Below are positions 16,587 through 27,700 of a stretch of DNA of 64,000 nucleotides, in pieces (the first letter of the stretch is position 1; each line of letters opens with the position of its first letter). Source of the DNA: Paenibacillus_Z sp042653205. Its GTDB lineage: Bacteria; Bacillota; Bacilli; Paenibacillales; Paenibacillaceae. The stretch lies in contig NZ_JBHSHY010000004.1 in the NCBI RefSeq assembly GCF_042653205.1, positions 147,160 to 211,159 of the forward strand. The letters are read 5' to 3'. The notes below the pieces were generated by a model that searched no databases, was not told where the DNA came from, and saw nothing but the letters and a program-made list of their open reading frames with translations. A program made the position numbers and the translations under genes.

Positions 16587-17825
16587 TCAAGCTTGTCCTT
16601 TATCGAAATAGTAACGCTTGTAGTTGCGGACGTGACCATAGAAATAACGCGAGACGCTGAGGATCCGCTTGGCGTTCAGATCCTTGGCGTACCAGAGCGA
16701 CCGGATCACTTTCTTGTCCCGGTACAGCCGATTGATCTCGGCGGACAGCGCCGGATCGGTGACGTAGCGGTCCAACACCTTCTTCGGCACGTTCGACCAC
16801 AGCGCGGTGGCCCGCCCGTACACGCAGTCGGTCTCTTTGCCGTAGACGACCCGGTCGATCATCGCCTGGAGCATGTTTAATCCGGCCGCCCGGACGAACA
16901 AACTGCTGCGGCCCAGACGCGGGTTGATCTCGAACATCATGTACTTGCCCGTCCGGCTGTCGAACTTCATGTCGATGTTGGAGAAGCCGACGTACCCGAT
17001 GTGCTCCAGGAAGGCTTTGATCTTCTCGTAAATGGCCATATCGGAGCGGCTGATGATCGCCGCATAGTTGCCGAGCGTCTTCGGCGCGTATTCTTCGAGC
17101 ACGGGCTGGCCGAGGCACATCATTTTGACGTTGCCGTTGTCGTCCGAATAGCTGTTAATGACGCGCATGGCACTGTCGCCGCCGGGAATAAACTCTTGAA
17201 TGATCAATTTCCCTGTGTAATTGGAGGTGTTCATATTGCGGACCATCGTTAAGTAGTCCTCGCGGTTGTTAAAGAAGTACACTTTCTTCTTGCCTTCGAA
17301 GTGGCAGTAGAGGTACTCGTACGCATTGCTGTTCTCCGGCTTGACGACGATCGGGAATTGAAAATCCATGCGGCTCAGGGCGTCTTCCCGCTCATGCGGC
17401 TCGCAGACGACCGTCTTCGGGTAGTCCAACCCGAATTTCTCGCACAGCTCGTAGAACTTGTCCTTCGTATCCAGCGTCTGGAGCAGCGCGCCGGAGATGA
17501 AATGATTGGCGATCAGGCCATTGAACCGGCTGTAGTGGCGGGACAGCATCCCGGCGTAATAATCCGAACACGGGATGACGACCAGCTTCCGGTTCGGGGC
17601 GGCATGCTTCTGCAGGATGGACAGCAGCGCGCCGGGGAAGACGTCTTCCTGGTCGAAGCGATCGATCTGGATGAGGTCGAACAACGTGCTGTGCATGGTG
17701 GGAATCAGCAGACGCGTGCAGAGCAGCAGCGGCTTGATCCCGTACGTTTCATGGATCAGCCGGACGTTGCCGTACGCGTTCTCGTCGCTGCCGAGGATAA
17801 TCGGCAAAAAGTCGGTAGTCTTCAT
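16587..17825 (-). CDS. ATP-grasp carboxylate-amine ligase
   Basis: A 412-residue cytosolic ligase. An N-terminal preATP-grasp domain (IILGSDENAYGNVRLIHETY) precedes the ATP-grasp core, with FPIVVKPENS for ATP binding, LIIQEFIPGGD, and the metal-binding DMKF...MMFEINPRLGRSS. Such enzymes join an acyl phosphate to an amine; related proteins include D-aspartate ligases and carbamoyl-phosphate-synthase-like enzymes. The substrates cannot be read from the sequence. ATG 17825 follows GAGGAG at a good distance. Confidence 0.85.
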   Translation of the reverse strand: MKTTDFLPIILGSDENAYGNVRLIHETYGIKPLLLCTRLLIPTMHSTLFDLIQIDRFDQEDVFPGALLSILQKHAAPNRKLVVIPCSDYYAGMLSRHYSRFNGLIANHFISGALLQTLDTKDKFYELCEKFGLDYPKTVVCEPHEREDALSRMDFQFPIVVKPENSNAYEYLYCHFEGKKKVYFFNNREDYLTMVRNMNTSNYTGKLIIQEFIPGGDSAMRVINSYSDDNGNVKMMCLGQPVLEEYAPKTLGNYAAIISRSDMAIYEKIKAFLEHIGYVGFSNIDMKFDSRTGKYMMFEINPRLGRSSLFVRAAGLNMLQAMIDRVVYGKETDCVYGRATALWSNVPKKVLDRYVTDPALSAEINRLYRDKKVIRSLWYAKDLNAKRILSVSRYFYGHVRNYKRYYFDKGQA

Positions 17826-18097
17826 AATTTCTCCTCGTGGATGAATTCGCCGGACAAGCGAGCCCGGCGACAACTGGTAACAGTATACTCCTCCCTCGGT
17901 CAATCCTCAATAGAGGCGCCTGGGCTGCGGCATGATGCGGCTCCCGCCATTGCTTCGGCATGTCTGGCGAGGATGAAAAACGCTTCGTTCGATCATAATA
18001 ACGGGGAAGCACGAAAGGATGAGACATTATACTTGACTGTTCGTTCTTGAATAAGGTATGATGAATTCGTCAAGGCGATCGGTGTTCGCTCATTTGG

Positions 18098-18211
18098 GAA
18101 TGATTATTCTAATAATGGAACGCAAGAAAATCAACGTTCCAAGCCGCGATTCGATGGATCGTGTTCATGCCAGAGGGGCTATTTTTTTACAACGTAAAAG
18201 AATAATTATTC
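18098..18211. promoter_or_regulatory. Two matching GAAT(R)ATTATTC palindromes before an SDR gene
   Basis: GAATGATTATTC (18098-18109) and GAATAATTATTC (18200-18211) lie 102 bp apart. The second sits inside the perfect 16-bp palindrome AAGAATAATTATTCTT. The spacing, near ten helical turns, would allow DNA looping by one repressor. The regulator is unknown, and no regulator gene is adjacent. A 66-codon frame at 18058-18258 covers the area but does not look coding. Confidence 0.55.
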
Positions 18212-18279
18212 TTAAATGGCATATCCGACCGCCGACAGCCACAACGAATAAATCATAAGCGAAAGAGGAGAGATCATCG

Positions 18280-18993
18280 ATGAATATCGCGAACCAAATC
18301 GCGCTCGTAACCGGAGCGAACCGAGGACTGGGCCTGCAGCTTGCCCGCGAGCTCGTTGCCCGGGGGGCAAAAGTATACGCGGGAGCGAGAAACCCGCAAG
18401 CCGTCGACATTCCGGGGGCGATCCCGCTGCAGCTCGACATCACGGATCCGGCATCGGTCGCCGCGGCGGCCGATGCCGCTAAGGACGTGACGCTTCTCAT
18501 CAATAACGCGGGCACCTCGACCGGCGGTTCGCTGCTGGAAGACGATCTGTCCAAGATGCACCTGGAATTCGACACGCACGTATTCGGCACCCTAGCGATG
18601 GTTCGTGCGTTCGCTCCGGTCCTCGAGCGGAACGGCGGCGGGTCGGTTCTTAATATTCTCTCCGTTTTGTCCTGGTTTACTACCGGCGGCGCCGGGGCGT
18701 ATTCGACGGCCAAAGCGGCGGAGTGGGGCATGACGAACGTGCTGCGGGTGAATCTGGCGCCGCGCAACATTCGCGTCGCCGGCCTTCATGTCGGCTTCAT
18801 GGACACCGATATGACCGCTCGCGTCGACGCTCCGAAATCGAACCCTGCGGATATCGCCAAAATCGCCATCGACGGCCTGGAAGCGGACAGCTACGAAATC
18901 GTGGCCGACGAGATGAGCCGCAACGTGCAGAAGGGTCTTGCCGGCGGCGTAGCGGCCCTCTATCCGAATTTGTTCAAGAACGACGCGAACTGA
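18280..18993 (+). CDS. SDR-family oxidoreductase
   Basis: A 237-residue short-chain dehydrogenase with TGANRGLGLQ for NAD(P) binding, NNAG, and an intact catalytic YSTAK. It probably reduces or oxidises a small carbonyl or alcohol; the substrate is unknown. GAAAGAGGAGAG precedes the ATG. It stands alone with its own operator-like palindromes upstream and two hairpins downstream. Confidence 0.88.
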   Translation: MNIANQIALVTGANRGLGLQLARELVARGAKVYAGARNPQAVDIPGAIPLQLDITDPASVAAAADAAKDVTLLINNAGTSTGGSLLEDDLSKMHLEFDTHVFGTLAMVRAFAPVLERNGGGSVLNILSVLSWFTTGGAGAYSTAKAAEWGMTNVLRVNLAPRNIRVAGLHVGFMDTDMTARVDAPKSNPADIAKIAIDGLEADSYEIVADEMSRNVQKGLAGGVAALYPNLFKNDAN

Positions 18994-19038
18994 TCGGTGC
19001 CGACCGCGAGTGGCGCATAGCATGTCTAATAATGAGTC

Positions 19039-19100
19039 GGAACGGCCTTAAGCCGTTCCGGATGAACGGGAACCGCAGCCAAGTGGCTGCGGTTCTTTTT
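19039..19100 (+). terminator. Two hairpins, the second with a T-run
   Basis: GGAACGGC/GCCGTTCC (19039-19059) is followed by GAACCGCAGCC/GGCTGCGGTTC (19070-19095) and five T. The second hairpin is a standard intrinsic terminator for the SDR gene. Confidence 0.85.
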
Positions 19101-19297
19101 GTTGCGCTTGCCCGTCCTCATCGGCGGCTTCACCGCTTCGGGGCGCGACTCCGGACCGTAACGCCGTCTGCCATTTCGTCACGGTCCAATGAGCGATTCC
19201 AATCAACATTTACAATCCCTACACATGGAGGACTTGTGAGGTTTAGACGAACGGCCTAGGACTTTATGCGGACAGGCGGAGCCGCGCTGCCGTCTCG

Positions 19298-19311
19298 TTA
19301 AACCGTTTACA
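19298..19311. promoter_or_regulatory. cre-like site before the glycan-hydrolase operon
   Basis: TTAAACCGTTTACA matches the CcpA consensus TGNAANCGNWNNCA at all but one position and is nearly palindromic. It lies about 270 bp before the phosphoesterase start, in a 588-bp gene-free region. It suggests carbon catabolite control. Confidence 0.5.
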
Positions 19312-19581
19312 TTTCAATGGCGGTGAAGGGGAGAGCGGTTACAAGTCGCGAATACGGCAATGCGGGACTTGTAACCCAACCTCCGCTTCCGCTTACGAGT
19401 ATAAGCAGCAGCTTTCGTAAGGGCGTAACGTACAAGAAAAAGTTAACATATGCCAGCGAATAAATCGTGCTTTGCCTTTACGAAGGATTTAACCGGCGTT
19501 GACACGGGAACAATTGATGCCCCCTTTCATCCGGCTTATAGTAATGCAGGGTTTATTAGATTTATAGGAGGGAATGCAGGA

Positions 19582-22500
19582 GTGAAGAAAGGGTTCAGGC
19601 TGACAAATCGCATGCTCGCCATCGTGCTGATCTGGACGTCGGTTTTTGCCGCTGCGGGCTATTCCGCGGTGCAGCATGCCAACGCCCGGACGGCGGCGGT
19701 GAACGTCTTCGCGGCGGCTGGCGTTACGGCAACCGCGAGCGGATACGCGTCGGATGAGTTTGCGCCGGCCAACGCGATTGACGGAAATAGAAACAGCGGC
19801 AAATGGATCACCGAAGGCGACGATAGTCTGCCGACGGCGGAACGTCCGTACTGGCTCGAGGTCGATGCCGGCGAGGAGGTAACCGTGCAGCAGTTCGTGC
19901 TTGCGCATGCCGGATCCGGCGGCGAACAAGCGGCATACAACACGAAGGATTTCACGATCGAGACGAGCCGCGACGACGTGAACTGGACGCCGGCCGTTAC
20001 CGTGACCGGCAATACGGAAGGCTTGACCGCGCACGATTTGGACAAGCCGGTGAAGGCGCGGTACTTCAAGCTCGCCATCACGAATCCGGGCATCGCGGAT
20101 CCCGCGTCGGGCAACTACGCGGCGCACATCTACGAATTCGAGGCGATGGGTTTCCGCGCCGATCCAGACGCGCAGCAGCCTTATGCAGCCGAACCTGAAG
20201 CGGGCAAAGGAACGGTGCAAGGCGCGGCTGGCAACGTCCACGGCTTGCTCGCCGAGTTCTATGCGGGCACGGGCGCGGCCAATAACTTCGCGTTCGGGGA
20301 TTACAAAGGGGCGACGGTCGACCCGCTCATTAATTTTACCGACCTGAATCCTATCCTGACCGGCTACACGGGCGGGGAAGACAACGCGAACATCCGGTGG
20401 ACCGGCCAGATCATGGCGCCGGCAACGGGCGACTATACCTTCTTCATGCAGGGCGACAACGGCTTCAACCTGTGGATCGACGACAAGCCCGTCATCGAGC
20501 ACTGGGTGAACGATTGGGATAAAGAAATCACGAGCGCGGCGGTCCATCTGGAAGCCGGCCGCAAGTACAGCTTCAAGATCGAATACTTCGAAGACTTCGG
20601 CGGCTCCAACCTGTACCTGCGCTGGTCGTCGCCGACGATGGCGAAGGATTTCGTGCCGAGCAGCGCGTACTACCTGCCGGCCGATTATACCGGCGCTGTC
20701 GCAAGCACCGCGCTGGCGGACGGCAAGACCGTGACGCTGACGCTGGTATCCGAGCTCGGCCAGCTGCCGGCGGGCCTGAACGCGCACCTGACGCTGACGG
20801 CCGACGGAGCGCCGGTCGCCGTGCGAAGCGTCGCACCGGCGGATGCCTCCGGCGTCACGCTGACCATGGCGAAAGCCATTCTTCCGGGTCAGCGCCTCGC
20901 GCTCGCGTACGACGGACTCGGCGGCTTGAGCTACGCGGACGGTACGCCTGTCGCGGCGTTCAAGTTTACGCCGTCCAACCTCTCCGAAATCATCAATTAT
21001 TCGCCGATCGCGATCGCGATGTCGATCCACGGCAGCGCGAAGACCAATCGCGCGTTCGCGTGGTACACCCGTTACGACCGGCCGGAGAACGCGCCGGCGA
21101 ACGCGAAGGACAGTATCGTCGAGATCGTGCCGGCGGGCGAGGAATTCGGCTCGCCGAACGCGAAGCGTTTCGCGGCCAAGCCGGAAGACACGCGCGTGCT
21201 CAACAATCTGCAGATTACGAGCGGCCTGACGGGCTCGTTTATCTCCCATAAAGTGCTGGCCGAAGGGCTGACGCCGGGAACGGCGTACAAGTACCGGGTT
21301 GGCGCGGACGACAACTGGAGCCAGACGGGCAGCTTCACGACCGAAACCAACGACGGGAAGCCTTACAACTTCCTGTACATGACGGACTCGCAAGGCTCCA
21401 GCACGCAGGATTACAGCGTATGGGCGAACACGATGTCCCAAGCGCTGAAGCATGTCGCGGATCCGCGGTTCCTCGTCATGACCGGCGACCAGGTCGACGC
21501 GGGCAAGCTGGAATCCCAGTGGCTGGATTACTTCGGCCAGCCGCAGGACATGCTCATGAACCTGCCGATTCAAGCGGCGGTCGGCAACCACGAAGGTCCT
21601 TATAACGATAACTATTACTATCATTTCAACTATCCGAACGACGCCATCCCGGATCCGCTGCCTCCGGGCAGTGTATACGCGTTCGATTACGGCGACGCGC
21701 ACATTATGATCCTCAACACGATGGATATGAGCTGGGACGCCCGCCAGTCGGCAGCCTTCGAGAAGGAGGTCGAATGGCTGAAGCACGAGGTGGCGAAGAC
21801 GGACAAGAAGTGGAAGATCGTCGCGTTCCACAAGGCGATCTACTCTGTCGGCAACCACGCCAAGGACGCCGATATCTTGGCGCTTCGCGAGAAGATGTAT
21901 CCGATCTTCGACGATTTGGGCATCGACGTCGTGCTGCAGGGGCATGACCATACGTTCATGCGATCGTTCCAAATGTACGGCAACAAGCCGATCAAGGACG
22001 TAACGAAGGACAGCGAGGGACGCGTCGTGAATCCGGGCGGCACGCTGTACATGATCAATAACTCGGCGGCCACGAAATTCTACGAGATTTCGATTCCGGA
22101 TCCGGCTTATGCGGCTTACATCGAGCAACCGAAGGTCGCGATCTATTCCGGCGTCAGCATGACCGAGAACAGCTTCAAGATCGACTCGTACAAATCCGGT
22201 CAGGATACGCCGTTCGACACGTATTCCATCTTCCGGGACGACGCGAAGCCGGCGCCGGTCGTCAACTTGACCGCGGTCAAGTCGGACAACGGCAAGCGGA
22301 CGATCACCTGGACGATGCCGGCGAACGACGATGCGAATAACCCGGTTCGCGAATTCCGTCTCTACGAAGCCGCGGATCGGCTCGGTGCGAACTGGAGCGT
22401 TACAATTCCGGTCACGGGCACCCAACAGGACTATCAATACGTCGTCGACGCGACCGATCCGGACCAAACGCTCGAGTTCGTCGTGAAGGCTGTCAACAAG

Positions 22501-23133
22501 CGCAACAACTCCGACGCCAGCGTGGCGGCGAGCGCCGGCGATCAGCCGGCCGCGCCGACGAATCCGGTTGTCGACGATGCGCACAATACGTTCGGCTGGA
22601 CGAACGCGCCGAAGTATGCGGAGCCGGCGGATTACGAATTCAGCGTGGACAACGGCGCAACGTGGAAGCCGGTCTCGGCGAATCCGCAGCCGGTCGGCGA
22701 CGCGGACTATGCGGCAGGCGCCGTACGGGTGCGCGTAGCGGCCAACGCGGCTCGCGGCATTTCGGCGGGCGCACCGCTCGTCTCGCCGAAGGCGTTCACG
22801 AAGAACGATGTGCGGGATACGTACCTGCTTACGGGCAGCATCGAGCGGGACGACGCCAAGAACAAGCTGAAGGTATCCGTGAACGTCGAGTCGCTGACCG
22901 AATACGGCGGCGAAGCCTACCTCGTCTTCCAGCTCGTGAAAGGCGACGGCACGACGCCGGGGCTGCTCAGCGCGGTGCGGCTGAAGCAGACGAAGATGGC
23001 GGTTACGCAATACTTTGATCAAGCAGGCGCGGACGCGCAAGTGAAGGTGTTCGTCGTGAATCAATTCGACAGCGGCAAGAAGCCGCTGGATACGACGCCG
23101 GTACAGCTGGCGAAGCCGATCGTGCTCCAATAA
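19582..23133 (+). CDS. Secreted multidomain metallophosphoesterase
   Basis: An 1183-residue exported protein. It has an N-terminal signal/anchor (~7-30), a discoidin (F5/8 type C) module (~45-190), a PA14 lectin-like module (~219-370, GDNGFNLWIDD), a purple-acid-phosphatase-type beta domain (~505-590) and a calcineurin-like phosphoesterase core with TDSQG (~596), TGDQVD (~633), GNHE (~667) and GHDHTF (~787). From ~870 to the end are beta modules; the last ~190 residues recur in the GH92 protein two genes downstream. GTG 19582 is chosen for its TAGGAGGG site; the frame is open back to 19450. Role inferred: removing phosphate from, or cutting, phosphodiesters on glycans. Confidence 0.88.
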   Translation: MKKGFRLTNRMLAIVLIWTSVFAAAGYSAVQHANARTAAVNVFAAAGVTATASGYASDEFAPANAIDGNRNSGKWITEGDDSLPTAERPYWLEVDAGEEVTVQQFVLAHAGSGGEQAAYNTKDFTIETSRDDVNWTPAVTVTGNTEGLTAHDLDKPVKARYFKLAITNPGIADPASGNYAAHIYEFEAMGFRADPDAQQPYAAEPEAGKGTVQGAAGNVHGLLAEFYAGTGAANNFAFGDYKGATVDPLINFTDLNPILTGYTGGEDNANIRWTGQIMAPATGDYTFFMQGDNGFNLWIDDKPVIEHWVNDWDKEITSAAVHLEAGRKYSFKIEYFEDFGGSNLYLRWSSPTMAKDFVPSSAYYLPADYTGAVASTALADGKTVTLTLVSELGQLPAGLNAHLTLTADGAPVAVRSVAPADASGVTLTMAKAILPGQRLALAYDGLGGLSYADGTPVAAFKFTPSNLSEIINYSPIAIAMSIHGSAKTNRAFAWYTRYDRPENAPANAKDSIVEIVPAGEEFGSPNAKRFAAKPEDTRVLNNLQITSGLTGSFISHKVLAEGLTPGTAYKYRVGADDNWSQTGSFTTETNDGKPYNFLYMTDSQGSSTQDYSVWANTMSQALKHVADPRFLVMTGDQVDAGKLESQWLDYFGQPQDMLMNLPIQAAVGNHEGPYNDNYYYHFNYPNDAIPDPLPPGSVYAFDYGDAHIMILNTMDMSWDARQSAAFEKEVEWLKHEVAKTDKKWKIVAFHKAIYSVGNHAKDADILALREKMYPIFDDLGIDVVLQGHDHTFMRSFQMYGNKPIKDVTKDSEGRVVNPGGTLYMINNSAATKFYEISIPDPAYAAYIEQPKVAIYSGVSMTENSFKIDSYKSGQDTPFDTYSIFRDDAKPAPVVNLTAVKSDNGKRTITWTMPANDDANNPVREFRLYEAADRLGANWSVTIPVTGTQQDYQYVVDATDPDQTLEFVVKAVNKRNNSDASVAASAGDQPAAPTNPVVDDAHNTFGWTNAPKYAEPADYEFSVDNGATWKPVSANPQPVGDADYAAGAVRVRVAANAARGISAGAPLVSPKAFTKNDVRDTYLLTGSIERDDAKNKLKVSVNVESLTEYGGEAYLVFQLVKGDGTTPGLLSAVRLKQTKMAVTQYFDQAGADAQVKVFVVNQFDSGKKPLDTTPVQLAKPIVLQ

Positions 23134-23158
23134 CGGCTGGAAAGAGAGGACTGCAAAC

Positions 23159-24757
23159 GTGAAAAAGGTTTTGGCGGCCATGCTGGCGCTGCTCTTCGTA
23201 CTGGCGCCGGTGTCCGGTTACGCCGCGGCGAAGTACACGCTCGAGCTGAATGCGGACAAGCTGCAGCGCGGGGAGCGGCTGACGCTTTCCGGAACGGCGG
23301 AGGGCGACGTGAACGTGAAGATCGTGAGCCCGGACAAAACGACGTTTTATCTAGACGTCATCGAATCGGCCGGGGGCAGCTTTAAGAAGACGATCACCAT
23401 CCCGCAAGAAGCGGACTTCGCGCCGTACGGCGTCTACCATCTCGCGGCGAGCAACGGCGCCGCGACGCTGAGCAAGACGTTCGCGGTTACGGATGCGGAC
23501 GGTAATTATCCGCAAGAGCCGTCCGAGGGAGGCGGAGGCGGCGTGATTATCGCGCCGCCGTCGAACGCGATTCCGGCCGACGCCGGCACGGCGACGGGCA
23601 GCGGCATCGAGCCCGATCAGGCGCCGAATGGCACATACATCGTCGGCAGCGATACGCTGACGTCCGCGGCTGGTCAAGCCGGCGACGCGGTGACGATCAA
23701 GCTGCCGGCATCGTCCGGCATGTCCGGCAGCGCGCTGGAGTTCCCGGCGCAAGCGCTGAACACGCTGAGAAGCAACCACAAGGATCTCGTCATTGTCTCC
23801 GGCAACGCCACGGTCCGCATTCCGGCGGAAGCGATCGCGGCGGACAACGCCGGTCAGGAGACGAATATCCGCATCGTGCTGAACACGGCACTGACGGACG
23901 ACGCGAAGAACGCCATCGCGGGCTCGCTCGGTTCGAACGCAGACTACCATAGCAGCGGCGCGGTCGTTACGGTCGCTATCCAGCTCGTATCGAGCGGCAC
24001 GGCGACCGAGATTCACGACCTGGGCAAGCCGGCGACGGTCAAGCTGAAGCTGACGAACGAGCAGGCGAAGACGGTCGCGGCGGATCTGGCCGGCGCGTAC
24101 TTCGTGAACGGCAGCGAATTGGAGTACGTCGGCGGCAAAGCGGAGAGCGGCACGTTCACGTTCCTGGTGAACCACTTCTCGACGTACGCGATCCTGGAAT
24201 ACGCTAAGACCTTCATCGAGATGAAGGGCCACTGGGCGGAGCAGGCCGTGAAATCGCTGGCCGCGAAGCATATCGTAACCGGCGTGGACGAACGGCATTA
24301 CGTGCCGGGACGCGGCATCACGCGGGCCGAGTTCGCAACGATGCTCATGCGGAGCGTCGCGTGGAACGGCAAGGCGGACGTGCCTGCGGGCACTGATCCG
24401 TTCAAGGACGTACCGGCCGGCAGCTACTACGCTGATGCCGTGACGCAAGCGGCTTCGCTCGGGATCGTGACGGGCTACCAAGGCGCGTTCCGTCCGAACG
24501 ACGGCATTACCCGCGAGGAAGCGGTCGTGGCGCTCGTGCGCGCGGCCCAATATTTCGACCTTGCGTCTCCGGGCAAGGGAGCGCCGGCTTTCGCGGACGC
24601 GAAGAGCATCTCGGCGTGGGCGGCGACAGCCGTGAACGAGGCCTGGACCCAAGGCTTGATTGAAGGCGACGGCAAGCAGTTCCATCCGAAGAAATCCGTG
24701 ACGCGCGCCGAAGTGGCCGTCATGATCGGCCGGCTGCTGCCGGCCGGTTCCCTGTAA
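23159..24757 (+). CDS. Secreted SLH-domain surface protein
   Basis: A 532-residue protein with a signal peptide (cleavage near GYAAA), an N-terminal beta-sandwich (~25-115), a Gly-rich hinge, a ~230-residue middle domain of unknown fold, and three S-layer homology repeats (~355-530, with GHWAEQAVKSL, GITRAEFATML and VTRAEVAVMIG). SLH repeats bind pyruvylated secondary wall polymer, so the protein sits on the cell surface. The start is GTG behind AGAGAGGA. It lies between two large enzymes that lack SLH repeats, so it may anchor or scaffold them; that is inference. Confidence 0.9.
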   Translation: MKKVLAAMLALLFVLAPVSGYAAAKYTLELNADKLQRGERLTLSGTAEGDVNVKIVSPDKTTFYLDVIESAGGSFKKTITIPQEADFAPYGVYHLAASNGAATLSKTFAVTDADGNYPQEPSEGGGGGVIIAPPSNAIPADAGTATGSGIEPDQAPNGTYIVGSDTLTSAAGQAGDAVTIKLPASSGMSGSALEFPAQALNTLRSNHKDLVIVSGNATVRIPAEAIAADNAGQETNIRIVLNTALTDDAKNAIAGSLGSNADYHSSGAVVTVAIQLVSSGTATEIHDLGKPATVKLKLTNEQAKTVAADLAGAYFVNGSELEYVGGKAESGTFTFLVNHFSTYAILEYAKTFIEMKGHWAEQAVKSLAAKHIVTGVDERHYVPGRGITRAEFATMLMRSVAWNGKADVPAGTDPFKDVPAGSYYADAVTQAASLGIVTGYQGAFRPNDGITREEAVVALVRAAQYFDLASPGKGAPAFADAKSISAWAATAVNEAWTQGLIEGDGKQFHPKKSVTRAEVAVMIGRLLPAGSL

Positions 24758-24783
24758 GACGAACGAAGGAGGACCGAATATCA

Positions 24784-27700
24784 ATGCGGAAGAAGTTACT
24801 GGCGGTTGCCTTGACGGCCATGTTCGTCTATAACCTGCTGCTGCCCGTTACGGCAGAAGTCGTGACCGCGGCCGCCTCGGCGGACCCGGGTACGCCGACG
24901 CGGAACGTGGCGATCGGCGCTGTGGCAACGGCGTCTGGCCAATGCAATGCGAACGAGAATCCGGCTAACGCCGTCGACGGCAAGAACGACACCAAATGGT
25001 GCGACAATACGTCCGCGGCCAAAAAATGGCTGCAGCTCGACCTGGGCAAGGTTTACAACATCAACGAATGGGCTGTGCAAAACGCGGCCATCAACGAGGG
25101 GAACAATGCCCCGTTCTGGAATACGAAGGATTTCCGTCTGCAAAAGAGCGACGACGGCCAGACCTGGACCGACGTCGACGTCGTGAAGAGCAATGTGCAA
25201 ACGATCGTCGATCGCTTCGTAACGCCGTTCGAGGCGCGCTATGTGCGATTGTACATCGACAAAGCCGCCTATGACGGCAATGTCGTTCGCGTATACGAAT
25301 TCGAAGTGTACGGCGTAGACGCCGGCCAAACGCCGGCCGACCGGCCTTCGAATCTGGCGCCGATCGATTATGTGGATCCGTTTATCAATACCCTCGGCGA
25401 TAACGGCCAGACGAATCCAGGCCCAACCACGCCGTTCGGACTGGCGTCCCCTGGTCCGGATGGCGACGGCGGGGCATTCAGCGGCTACTATTACCAGGAT
25501 AAGAACTTAAAGGGCTTCTCTCATATGCGTTACAGCGGCGCAGGCTGCAGCGGCGCGGGCGGCAACATCCTTTTGATGCCTGAAGTTCGCGAATTCACGA
25601 AAAACGCGGCGGAGTACAAGCAGAAATATATCAAAAGCAGTGAAGAAGCGTCTGTCGGTTATTACGGCGTTGATTTTGAGAACGGTATCGACGCAAAGCT
25701 GACTACCGCAGATCATGTAGCTTTCCACAAGTACACCTTCCCGGCTGCGGCGGCGAATGGCTCGGTCCTGCTGGATCTGTCCAATTCGTATGCGGGCATG
25801 GTGGACGCAAACCTGAAAGTAGTGAACAACTATGAGATCACAGGCATGGTCAAGTCCAAAAACGTCTGCGGCAATGGTTACTACACGATCTACTATTCCA
25901 TTCAGTTCGACCATGATTTCGACAGCTACAAATCATGGCAGGACAATACAGTAGGCGATAACGTAGCCGAGCGTACCGGATTTAACAGCGGCGTATGGAT
26001 GAACTTCAACACGCAAACGGCCAAAACCGTTCAAGCGAAAGTCGGTCTGTCCTCGATCAGCGTGGAGCAGGCGCAGGCTGAGCGCGGCAAGTTTACGGAT
26101 TGGGATTTCGACGCTCGTCATCAGGAAGCGCGCAAAGCGTGGAGCGACGTGCTGAATAAGGTCGAAATTACGGATGCGGATGAAGTAAACAAACGCGTAT
26201 TTTATACGCAGATGTATCATGCTTACCAAATGCCGAAAAACATCACGAGCTCGGCAGGCACGTTCAAGGCAGCGCGCGACGAGAACACGATTCGCAACGT
26301 CTCGGAGCCAGGTCTTGGCGATCATTTCCAATATTACAACGGTTGGGCGACATGGGACGATTTCCGCAAATTCTCGCTGTTCTCTGTCCTCGAGCCGCAG
26401 CGTTACGAGAACATGGTGAAATCGCTGGTCGATCTGTACAGCACCCGCGGTTCCTATCAGCAATGGGCCAACGGCTATTGGCCGAGCCCGGCGGCCCGGA
26501 ACGAGTTTAACGGCGCCGTTATTTTGGATGCTTATGCAAAAGGCTTTCAGGATTTCGATGCCTATAAAGCGCTGAAGGGTATGGCTATCGATGCGGACAA
26601 CTTCTCGATCAGCGACGGTGAAATTTCCGGCAAGCTGGAGAAATACAACAGCGCTTCGTTCCCGATGAAGCTGGCCGCTCTGATCGGCGACAAGGCGACA
26701 TACGAGAAGTACAAAGCGATGGCGCAAGGCTACAAAGGTCTGTGGAATCCGAACCAAGTAGATGAAAAAGGTGTGAAAACCGGCTTCTTTACGCCAAACG
26801 GCAGCACGGTCGGCCCAGGCGATATTCAGGCAGTCGATCGCTTTGCGTACCAAGGTAACCTGTGGCAGTACCGATGGTCGGTGCCGCAGGACGTGAACGG
26901 GATGGCCGAGCTGATGGGCGGCAAGAAGGCCACGGCGGAGCAATTGCTGCATTTCTTCGACATCGACGAGTACATGGCGATCAATGAAGAGGATATCCAG
27001 GCGCCGTATCTGTTCGATTACCTGGGGTATCCGTATCTGACGCAATACTTCGCACGTCAATTCACGACGGAAGTCGTGACGCAGAAGTATCATAACCATG
27101 GCACGTACGCCTATCCGATGAAATCCCGCGTGTACCGCGACGATCCGGAAGGTTACCTGTTGTCCATGGACGACGATGCAGGCGCCATGAGCTCCTGGTT
27201 TGTTTACAGCGCGCTCGGCTTGTTCCCGGGCACCCCTGGCGAAGGCTCGTTCCTGATCGGTTCTCCGATCTTCTCCGAGGTGAAGCTGCATCTGGATAAT
27301 GGTAAAACGATGGTCATCAAGGCTGACGGCGTGTCCAGCCAAAACCGCTTCATCCAATCCGCGGAGCTGAACGGCAAGAACTTCGATCAGGCGTGGATCA
27401 CGTACGACGACATCATGGCCGGCGGCATGCTGGAATTCCATATGGGCAGCCAGCCGAACACGAACTGGGGCGCGAAAGCGAGCGCGCAGCCGCCGACGAT
27501 CGATTACGCGGCCGACATCGATAACCGCTTCAGCCACGAGCCGATGATCGCGGAGAAATCGACATGGAAATACCTGGATAAGGGCCGCTACGCCGGAGAG
27601 GGCTGGACGACGGCCGCGTTCGACGACAGCGCGTGGGCTTCCGGGCCGGCGATGCTCGGGTACGACAGCTACGGCAAGCCGGCCACCAAGGTCAGCTACG

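Noticed and set aside
18058..18258. A 66-codon plus-strand frame before the SDR gene
   Set aside because: Composition looks non-coding, the start has no good ribosome site and both operator-like palindromes fall inside it.
19489..23181. A 1230-codon open frame on the minus strand
   Set aside because: It is the Arg-rich shadow of the phosphoesterase gene; high GC keeps the antisense frame open. It has no ribosome site or domain.
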